A stretch of DNA of 49,932 nucleotides from Opitutia bacterium (GTDB taxonomy: Bacteria; Verrucomicrobiota; Verrucomicrobiia; Opitutales; Opitutaceae). Below, in pieces: positions 44,031 to 49,932 of the stretch. Under the pieces are notes generated by a model that worked only from the letters and a program-made list of their open reading frames with translations, made no database searches and was not told the DNA's origin. The DNA is taken from contig CANHJG010000025.1 of assembly GCA_947461205.1 (NCBI GenBank), positions 1-49,932 on the forward strand, in the 5' to 3' direction. Numbering within the stretch: position 1 is the first letter of the stretch; every line of letters starts with the position of its first letter. The position numbers and the translations under genes are program-made.

Positions 44031-44573
44031 TCAGGCCGCAGGCTTCGCGTGCACGGTGATCCCGTCGGGATCGCGGAGGCTTTGCCCGGGGCGGACGCCG
44101 CGCCGGCGGAACGTGGCCTCGACCAGCCCCAGAGCGGTGGCGAAACGCGGCGCGCGCGGATGGCCCTACGGATTGAGCTCCAGGTGATGAGGGTAGCCGT
44201 CGGCGGCGAGAAAACGTGCGCCCGCAGAGGAGCCTTGGGTGACGTTTACGCCGAGCGCCGTCCGGTCAAACGCTTCGCTGCGGGCGAGGTCGGTGACGCG
44301 CAGGTGCAGGTGGCCCCAGCGGACGTCGGCCGGCGCGGCCCCGGCGGAGGGTAATCCCGCCAGTGGCGCGGCGGAGTGGGGGGCGGCGGGCGGAGCCGAC
44401 GGAGCGCCGGTCAGCGTGAGGAAGACGGGCGCGCCGGGCGCGGCGGCGAGATCGATCTGGCCGGCGGTGGCGTTGCGCACCCCGAAGCCGAGTGGGCGCG
44501 TGTCGTACTCCACGCTGCGGGCGAGATCGGTGACGCGGAGGTGGACGGCGGTGATTGGGCGCGAGGGAATCAT
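44031..44573 (-). pseudogene. VOC (glyoxalase/CatE-like) protein, broken by deletion and an in-frame stop
   Basis: From ATG 44573 the frame reads MIPSRPITAVHLRVTDLARS and LGFGVRNATAGQIDLAAAPG, the first VOC unit. The part that should carry the middle of that unit is missing, and VRWGHLHLRVTDLARSEAF, LGVNVTQGSSAGARFLAAD, GYPHHLELNP begins the second unit. A TAG then interrupts; in the same frame beyond it ATALGLVEATFRRRGVRPGQ and SLRDPDGITVHAKPAA form the usual family end (R-D-P-D-G). So one stop and at least one internal deletion are present. It lies directly downstream of the Rrf2 remnant, which suggests an old Rrf2-VOC unit. Confidence 0.75.
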
Positions 44574-44639
44574 GCGGGTGAACCCGACCGGGCGGTCACG
44601 GTGCGGCGGGACGGGCGGCGCGGCCGCGCTGGACATTTG

Positions 44640-45061
44640 TTTCGCGGGGCGAACCGGGCGGAGGGGATCGCGGATGCGGGCGAGGGTGACGCGGGCGAAT
44701 TCGGCTTCCCTGCTGACCTGCACCCGGGTGCAGGTGCCTTCGAGGATGGCGTGGATTTTGGCGCCGACGCGGCACGGGGTGTGGGGGCGAAGTGCGCGCG
44801 CCCGTGCGTGGGGTGCGGCGCGACGGCGCGGGAGACGGCGCGCAGAGAAATCCTGGCCGGGGGGAGGGCGAAGCCGCCGGTGGCGCCCTTTTGCGCGGTG
44901 CCGATCCGGGCCGGCACGAGGCCCGGCCGGAGGCGGCGGATGACCCCGAGATTCGTCGCGATGCTGGCCGCGATTGCGCCTGACGGCACGGCCCCAAACG
45001 GGCGGTCGGCCAGGCAGGCTGGAAGGTATGCGCTGACGGCAAAGCGGTCATTTCCGGCCAT
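44640..45061 (-). pseudogene. Rrf2-family transcription regulator, frameshifted
   Basis: From ATG 45061 the frame reads MAGNDRFAVSAYLPACLADR, AVPSGAIAASIATNLGVIRR, LVPARIGTAQKGATGGFALP, ARISLRAVSRAV. This is the Rrf2 winged helix in order (SDxIAxSxxTNPVVIRR; GGxxLARP; ITLxDVYRAV) with several unusual residues. The C-terminal family end CRVGAKIHAILEGTCTRVQ, REAEFARVTLARI follows in a different frame, so at least one frameshift lies near 44770-44800. It may have been a YwnA-like regulator (no Fe-S cysteine trio seen). The 3' boundary is approximate. Confidence 0.7.
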
Positions 45062-45259
45062 GATCTAATGTAACCGGGGGTGTTCCGTTTGGAGTGGGAC
45101 ACAAGTGCCGGGGTGTGGAAGTGGGGCGGGATGGCGGGGACGGGCCACGTCGGTGGGGCGAGCGGGGGGCGATGGCGGCACCGGCGTAGGGGGGCCGGGG
45201 GATATCCGGGGTTGCAAAGACCGGGGCTTCCGCGAGGGTGTTGTGCTCCCATACCTGTC

Positions 45260-46942
45260 ATGCTGAAGAAAATCTTTGCGAAGTTGCGCGAAACTATTTC
45301 GCCCTCGCGCGCCCAAAAGCCGGCTCATCCCGAGGCCGCCAAACCTGTTTCTCACTCGAAGACCCACGCTCCGACGCCGCGCGGCGAGCCGCGCCACGAG
45401 CGGGGAGCCGGGTCCGGTCAGGCCGCGAGGCCGCAGGACAAATACCGCGGGCAGCCGCGCGATCCGCGGGACGAGCCGCCGCGCGGGCCGCGGGCGGCGG
45501 GGTCCGGTTACGGCGGCGGCGGCCATGAGGCGCGGCCGCGGCGCGACGACCACGGTCCGCGGCGCGACGAGCGGGCGGGCGGCGGTCGCGGGCTGCACTC
45601 GCGTTCCGGCGGGGCCGGCGGCCGGGGGGCGTCGCACGGCGAGCGCGAGCGGCCGATGATCGACCAGACCTTCGACCATCCGCGCAAGACGGAGATCAAG
45701 CCGACGATTCCGGTCGATGTGCCGAAGATGGATACGGCGTTCACGGCGCTGGGGTTGTCGGACGCGCTGGCGTTCGGCGTGCAGGAAATGGGCTACGTGA
45801 CGCCGACGCCGATCCAGGCGCAGGCGATCCCGGTCGTGCTCAAGGGCGGCGACGTCATCGGGTCGGCCCAAACGGGCACGGGCAAGACGGCGGCGTTTGC
45901 GCTACCGATCATCCAGCGGCTCGGTACGCACGGGAAGTTGCGTTGTCTGATCCTCGAGCCGACGCGCGAGCTCGCGCTGCAGGTCGAGGAGGCGTTCCAG
46001 AAATTCGCTAAGTTTACCGATCTGCGCGTGACGATCGTCTACGGCGGGGTCGGCTACGGCAAGCAGGAGGACGATTTGCGGCGCGGGATGGACATCCTCG
46101 CGGCAACGCCGGGCCGCCTGCTCGACCATTTGGAAAAGGGCAACTGCTCGCTGGCCGATGTCGACATCCTCGTGCTCGACGAGGTGGACCGGATGTTGGA
46201 CATGGGTTTCCTGCCCGACGTGAAACGCATCGTGCAGAAGTGCCCGAAGGACCGGCAGACGCTGTTTTTCACGGCGACGCTGCCGCCGGAGCTCGAGCAG
46301 CTCGCGGGCTGGGCGCTGCGGGATCCGCTGAAGGTGGAGATCGGCCGGCAGCGTTCGCCGGCGGAGACGGTGTCGCATGCGTTCTATCCGGTGGTGGCGT
46401 CGCAGAAGTTCGACCTGCTGCAGCTCCTGCTCGACCAGACGGATTTCAAGAGCGTGTTGATTTTCTCGCGTACCCGCATGGGCGCGGACCGCATTGCGCA
46501 CCGGCTGGAGAGCAAGGGGCACACGGTCGGCGTGATGCACTCCGACCGCAGCCAGCGCGAGCGCATCGAGGCGCTCGACGGCTTCAAGAGCGGCAAGTTC
46601 GAGGTCCTCGTGGCGACGGACATCGCGGCGCGCGGTCTCGATATCGCCGGGGTGTCGCACGTGATCAACTACGACGTGCCGGAGAACGCGGAGGACTACG
46701 TCCACCGCATCGGCCGCACGGGCCGCGCGCAGAACACGGGCGACGCGTTTACGCTCGTGACCGAGGACGACGTGCGCGATGCGCGCAGCATCGAGCGCTA
46801 CATGGGCGTGACGGTGGAGCGGAAGAAGATCGAAGGCTTTCCGTATATCTATTCAGCGCTGTTCGACGAGAAGGCGCAGGCGGAGACGGTAGCGGCGGCG
46901 GCCAAGCCGACGAGCCGGCTGCACCGCGGCGTCCGGCGCTGA
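45260..46942 (+). CDS. DEAD-box RNA helicase, RhlE-like
   Basis: A 560-residue ATP-dependent RNA helicase. The N-terminal 140 residues are Arg/Gly/Pro/His-rich and probably unstructured (RDEPPRGPRAAGSGYGGGGH). The core follows with all motifs: Q motif YVTPTPIQAQAIP (179-191), Walker A AQTGTGKT (203-210), PTRELALQVEE, LAATPGRLLD, motif II as LVLDEVDRML (DEVD, not DEAD), motif III FFTATLPPE (TAT, not SAT), VLIFSRTRMGADR, ATDIAARGLDIAGVSHVINY and HRIGRTGRA. DEAD proteins more often carry the basic tail at the C-terminus. The start at 45260 follows the Rrf2 remnant by about 200 bp. Confidence 0.95.
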   Translation: MLKKIFAKLRETISPSRAQKPAHPEAAKPVSHSKTHAPTPRGEPRHERGAGSGQAARPQDKYRGQPRDPRDEPPRGPRAAGSGYGGGGHEARPRRDDHGPRRDERAGGGRGLHSRSGGAGGRGASHGERERPMIDQTFDHPRKTEIKPTIPVDVPKMDTAFTALGLSDALAFGVQEMGYVTPTPIQAQAIPVVLKGGDVIGSAQTGTGKTAAFALPIIQRLGTHGKLRCLILEPTRELALQVEEAFQKFAKFTDLRVTIVYGGVGYGKQEDDLRRGMDILAATPGRLLDHLEKGNCSLADVDILVLDEVDRMLDMGFLPDVKRIVQKCPKDRQTLFFTATLPPELEQLAGWALRDPLKVEIGRQRSPAETVSHAFYPVVASQKFDLLQLLLDQTDFKSVLIFSRTRMGADRIAHRLESKGHTVGVMHSDRSQRERIEALDGFKSGKFEVLVATDIAARGLDIAGVSHVINYDVPENAEDYVHRIGRTGRAQNTGDAFTLVTEDDVRDARSIERYMGVTVERKKIEGFPYIYSALFDEKAQAETVAAAAKPTSRLHRGVRR

Positions 46943-46958
46943 GCCGGCCCGGGCCCGC

Positions 46959-47060
46959 GTGATCGGAGCCGGCCTGACGGCGGCGCTGGTGGGCAGGGCG
47001 CGAGCCACCGCGGCAAAGCGCGGGTATCGGAACGTCGAATTTCGGCTCGGCGGGTGGCCG
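46959..47060 (+). pseudogene. arsM: fragment of an arsenite methyltransferase-like gene
   Basis: A frame directly after the helicase reads VIGAGLTAALVGRARATAAK then RGYRNVEFRLGGW. This resembles the SAM-binding region of ArsM (typically VIGVDMTPEMLARARANAAK, xGYxNVEFRLGEIEHLP). After RLG the similarity ends and the frame becomes low-complexity. Neither the start of the gene nor its conserved cysteines is present. It is called by eye only. The intact arsR/GAPDH locus 1.7 kb downstream makes an arsenic origin plausible. The rest of the 46943-47271 gap holds no gene. Confidence 0.5.
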
Positions 47061-47271
47061 GGGGATCGCGGCGGTCGTGGTGACGAAGGCGTTACCGGCT
47101 CCGCGGCGGCGGTCGATGACCAGCCGGGTCCTTGGCCGGAGAGGCTAACGGCTTTTGCGGCCGGGGTGGGTTGCGTTTGGTCCCGGCGTTTTCGGATCGG
47201 CCGTAGCCCCGGGCACGAAACCCAAGCTTGCTTGCGAGGGCCCCCCGCCTCTGCCTTCGAACCTTACCACT

Positions 47272-48630
47272 ATGAAAATCATGGACCTCAACAGCCAGGG
47301 CGGCATCGGCGCGAATTCGATGCACCTGCAGATCGGCGAGCTCAACATTTTGATCGATGCCGGGCTGAACCCGAAGACGCCTGGCCTCGGCGCGTTGCCG
47401 GACTTCAAGCAGCTGCGCGGTGTCGAACTCGATCTGATCATCGTCACGCACTGCCATCTCGACCACATCGGCGGGCTGCCCGTCGTCATGCGGCAACATC
47501 CGAAGACGCCCGTCCTGCTCACGACGTCGAGCCGCATGCTCATCGAGAAAATGCTGCACAATTCGGCGAACGTGATGGAGCGGCAGAAAGAGGAGGACAA
47601 CGTCCCGGGCTATCCGCTCTTCACGCATGAAGAGGTCGACCGGCTGGTGAACCGGTTCGTGGGGCTGCCGTTCAAGAAGGCCAAAGTGTTTCGGGGCAAG
47701 AAGGACGAAATCGAAATCATGTTTCACCGGGCCGGTCATGTGGCCGGGGCGACCGCGGTGGAGATCCACCACAAGGGGCGGCAGATTTTCATCACGGGCG
47801 ATGTGCTCTTCGAGGACCAGCGCACGCTGAAGGGCGCGCAGTTTCCGGCCGGGCACTTCGACACGCTCATCATCGAGACCACGCGCGGCACGACGGAGCG
47901 CGCCTTCGGCAAGGAGCGCGTGCACGAAATCGCCCGGCTCATCGCGTCGATCAACGCGACGATCGCGGGCGGCGGCTCGTTTCTGCTGCCGGTCTTCGCG
48001 CTCGGGCGCATGCAGGAAATCCTGTCGGTGTTTCACGACGCGCGGCGTTTCGGCCGGCTGATCGATTGTCCGATTTACGCGGCGGGACTCGGGATGGGGC
48101 TCGCGGACCTCTTCGACGAGGTGTCGCGCAAGACGAAGGATGTGCAGTTCGACCGCCGGATCATGAAGGACCTGCACCTCAAGGCGCTCCCGCGCAAGCT
48201 GACGCCGGGCGTCGATCCGAAGCAGAACGCGCTCTACCTGATCAGCTCCGGCATGCTCGTGGAGCGCACGCCGAGCTACACGCTCGCGTCGGGCCTGCTC
48301 GGCGACGCCCGCAACACGATCGGGTTTGTCGGCTACTGCGATCCGGATACCCCGGGCGGCAAACTCCAGGCCACGGCGCCGGGCAAGAAATTCGTGTTTG
48401 CGGCGATCAACGTGAAGACGGAGGTCAAGGCGCGGGTCGAGCGGTTCGAACTGAGCGGCCATGCCGAGCGCGACGAGCTGCTGGAGTTCGCGGTGCAGAC
48501 GCAGGCACGGAGCATCGTGCTGACGCACGGCGATCCGGGCGCACGCGCGTGGTTCATGCAGGAAATCGCCGCGAAGCTGCCCCACGCGCGCGTTGTCGAT
48601 CCGGTGCCGTTGCGGAAGTACGAGGTGTGA
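47272..48630 (+). CDS. beta-CASP metallo-beta-lactamase-fold RNase
   Basis: A 452-residue member of the CPSF-73-like MBL/beta-CASP family that cleaves or trims RNA with zinc. Motif 2 is VTHCHLDHIGGLP (H60, H62, D64, H65). Other ligands are visible in FHRAGHVAGATAVEIHHKGR and ITGDVLFEDQRTLKGAQFPA (the Asp of motif 4). The beta-CASP cassette (FLLPVFALGRMQEILSVF; ISSGMLVERTPSY) and the C-terminal FELSGHAERDELLEF and VLTHGDPGARAWF complete it. The ATG at 47272 gives MKIMDLNSQGGIGANSMHLQ. It lies between the arsM fragment and arsR, apparently unrelated to arsenic. Confidence 0.93.
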   Translation: MKIMDLNSQGGIGANSMHLQIGELNILIDAGLNPKTPGLGALPDFKQLRGVELDLIIVTHCHLDHIGGLPVVMRQHPKTPVLLTTSSRMLIEKMLHNSANVMERQKEEDNVPGYPLFTHEEVDRLVNRFVGLPFKKAKVFRGKKDEIEIMFHRAGHVAGATAVEIHHKGRQIFITGDVLFEDQRTLKGAQFPAGHFDTLIIETTRGTTERAFGKERVHEIARLIASINATIAGGGSFLLPVFALGRMQEILSVFHDARRFGRLIDCPIYAAGLGMGLADLFDEVSRKTKDVQFDRRIMKDLHLKALPRKLTPGVDPKQNALYLISSGMLVERTPSYTLASGLLGDARNTIGFVGYCDPDTPGGKLQATAPGKKFVFAAINVKTEVKARVERFELSGHAERDELLEFAVQTQARSIVLTHGDPGARAWFMQEIAAKLPHARVVDPVPLRKYEV

Positions 48631-48716
48631 GGAGCATGACGCGGGCGGGCCGCGCCCGAGAACGGCCGGCCCGGGCAGCGTGACGTTTCGGCGGCAGGCG
48701 GAATCGGGGCTTGAAG

Positions 48717-48738
48717 CGTATTCCTTGCGGAGAATACG
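48717..48738 (+). promoter_or_regulatory. inverted repeat just upstream of arsR (probable ArsR operator)
   Basis: CGTATTC (48717-48723) and GAATACG (48732-48738) form a perfect 7-bp inverted repeat with an 8-bp spacer, 9 bp before the arsR start codon. Autoregulating ArsR repressors bind dyads in this position. No Pribnow-type box is obvious beside it. Confidence 0.6.
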
Positions 48739-48747
48739 GTTGCCGGC

Positions 48748-49128
48748 ATGGAGCTGGTGAAAATTTACGAGTGTCTGTGCGACCCGACGCGGTTGCGGCT
48801 CCTCCACGTGCTGGCGCAGGGGCCGGTGTGTGTGTGCCATTTTCAGGCGGTGCTCGGCGAGCCCCAGGTGAAAATTTCCAAGCACCTGGCCTATCTGCGG
48901 GCGCGCGGGCTGGTGGAAAGCGAGCGGCAGGGGAACTGGGTGATCTATGCATTGCCGGCGAAGCCGTCGCGGGAGCTGCAGGCGAATCTGGCGTGTTTGC
49001 AGGACTGCGCGCGGGGCAATCCGGTGTTCAAGCGCGACCTCGCGCGGCTGAAGCAAATCGAGCCGTCGTGCGCGTGGGTGCGGGCGGGTGAACCGCAGAA
49101 GGCCCCGGGGCAGTGCCGCGGCGGGTGA
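48748..49128 (+). CDS. arsR: ArsR-family repressor
   Basis: A 126-residue winged-helix repressor released from DNA by arsenite. The core is [69 protein letters not shown]28 and C30 form the C-V-C pair placed as in E. coli ArsR (ELCVCDL). C9, C11, C83, C87 and C108 provide other possible As(III) ligands. Length is usual (about 110-120). The GAPDH gene follows 34 bp downstream on the same strand, and an inverted repeat precedes the start. Confidence 0.95.
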   Translation: MELVKIYECLCDPTRLRLLHVLAQGPVCVCHFQAVLGEPQVKISKHLAYLRARGLVESERQGNWVIYALPAKPSRELQANLACLQDCARGNPVFKRDLARLKQIEPSCAWVRAGEPQKAPGQCRGG

Positions 49129-49162
49129 GCGACGGGCGCGGCCGACACGCGGAATCATTTCC

Positions 49163-49932
49163 ATGAAGAAAACCAAAATTGGCATCAACGGATTTGGGCG
49201 GATCGGGCGGCTGACGCTGCGCGCGGCGTGGGGCTGGCCGGAGTTCGAGGTGGCGCTGATCAACGACCCCAAGGGCGGTGCGGCCTGCGCGGCGCACTTG
49301 CTCACGTTTGACTCGGTGCAGGGCCGGTGGGCGCACGAGGCCGTGGCGGAGCAGGTGGGCGGAAACGACGTGATCCGCGTGGGCACGGAGAGCCTCGCGT
49401 TTACCGGGCACGCGAAGCCGGGCGAAGTGGATTGGGCGGCGCACGGCGTGGAGCTCGTGCTGGAGTGCAGCGGGAAATTTCGCACGCCGGCGGAATTGGC
49501 GGTCTATTTCGAGCGCGGGGTGAAAAAGGTGATCGTCGCCGCGCCGGTGAAAGGCGATGCGCTCAATATTGTGATGGGCGTGAACGACGGACTCTACGAG
49601 CCGGCGAAACACCGGTTGCTGACCAACGCGTCGTGTACGACCAACTGCCTCGCACCGGTCGTTAAGGTGATGCACGAGGGCATCGGCATCGAACACGGGG
49701 CGATCACGACGCTGCACGACGTAACGAACACGCAGACGCTCGTCGACGCGCCGCATAAAGATCTGCGGCGGGCGCGGGCCGCGGGGATGTCACTGATCCC
49801 GACGACGACGGGGAGCGCGACCGCGATCGGAATGATCTATCCGGAGCTGCTCGGGAAGTTGAACGGCCATGCGGTGCGCGTGCCGTTGCTGACGGGGTCG
49901 CTCACGGACTGCGTTTTCCAGATGAAGCGCGA
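49163..49932 (+). CDS. ArsJ-associated glyceraldehyde-3-phosphate dehydrogenase (partial, runs off the window)
   Basis: The first 256 residues of a GAPDH cut by the window end. The NAD-binding [20 protein letters not shown], active-site C158 in [11 protein letters not shown], the [20 protein letters not shown] stretch and [20 protein letters not shown] are present. The N-terminal [20 protein letters not shown] with the acidic/neutral spacing is characteristic of the GAPDH found next to arsJ. In that system GAPDH makes 1-arseno-3-phosphoglycerate from arsenate, and ArsJ exports it. It follows arsR by 34 bp. arsJ, if present, lies beyond position 49932. Confidence 0.92.
   Translation, partial: MKKTKIGINGFGRIGRLTLRAAWGWPEFEVALINDPKGGAACAAHLLTFDSVQGRWAHEAVAEQVGGNDVIRVGTESLAFTGHAKPGEVDWAAHGVELVLECSGKFRTPAELAVYFERGVKKVIVAAPVKGDALNIVMGVNDGLYEPAKHRLLTNASCTTNCLAPVVKVMHEGIGIEHGAITTLHDVTNTQTLVDAPHKDLRRARAAGMSLIPTTTGSATAIGMIYPELLGKLNGHAVRVPLLTGSLTDCVFQMKR

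Noticed and set aside
44031-44573. Stop-codon readthrough or selenocysteine/pyrrolysine decoding in the VOC gene
   Set aside because: The stop is TAG, there is also an internal deletion, and the neighbouring Rrf2 gene is frameshifted, so decay is the simpler reading.

Overview
The window looks like chromosomal DNA of a high-GC member of the Verrucomicrobiota, most likely Opitutaceae or a close relative. The clues are a PEP-CTERM secreted protein, a three-gene sdhCAB succinate:quinone oxidoreductase with a single cytochrome b anchor, many genes without a clear Shine-Dalgarno sequence, and a protein repertoire typical of that group. Assignment below phylum is inference from gene content only. 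I see no phage, insertion sequence, CRISPR array or replication origin.

Layout. Positions 1-30 are the 3' end of a tRNA (probably Gly). From 0 to 9.4 kb come a coiled-coil membrane protein, a PilC/GspF pilus assembly protein, a receiver-AAA+ regulator with damaged sigma-54 motifs, a broken gene, carB, a quinone oxidoreductase and purU. From 9.7 to 16.5 kb are two TPR membrane proteins, a PEP-CTERM protein, tRNA-Pro(TGG), a LysM protein, a NUDIX hydrolase and an adenylate-forming enzyme. From 16.7 to 24.3 kb are sdhCAB, two small proteins, lysA, gpsA and aat. From 24.3 to 35.3 kb are an actP/DUF485 acetate-type symporter pair, a secreted protein, an ECF-like sigma factor, a LytS/LytTR-type two-component system, then a minus-strand group (MocR regulator, GNAT, EamA exporter, CTP-synthase-like amidotransferase) in which two genes are visibly damaged.

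From 35.5 to 41.3 kb lies a signalling cluster that I regard as the most interesting part. A receiver protein with a nucleotide-binding-dead sigma-54-type AAA+ domain is followed by four genes, two of which encode paralogous stand-alone V4R-like ligand-sensing proteins. A divergent NarL-type regulator and an HPt protein flank it. It resembles an XylR/DmpR-type activator split into separate parts, with the catalytic AAA+ function lost.

From 41.3 to 47.1 kb gene decay is concentrated: a receiver-domain remnant whose phospho-Asp is Asn, an unidentified frameshifted gene, an Rrf2 regulator and a VOC protein both broken, and an arsM-like fragment. Intact genes here are a DUF4864 protein, a DUF3568-like lipoprotein, a DEAD-box helicase and a beta-CASP metallo-beta-lactamase. 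The window ends in an arsenic locus: arsR with an adjacent inverted repeat, then an ArsJ-associated type GAPDH cut by the window edge.

All coordinates, translations and motifs were read by eye; no database search or folding program was run.
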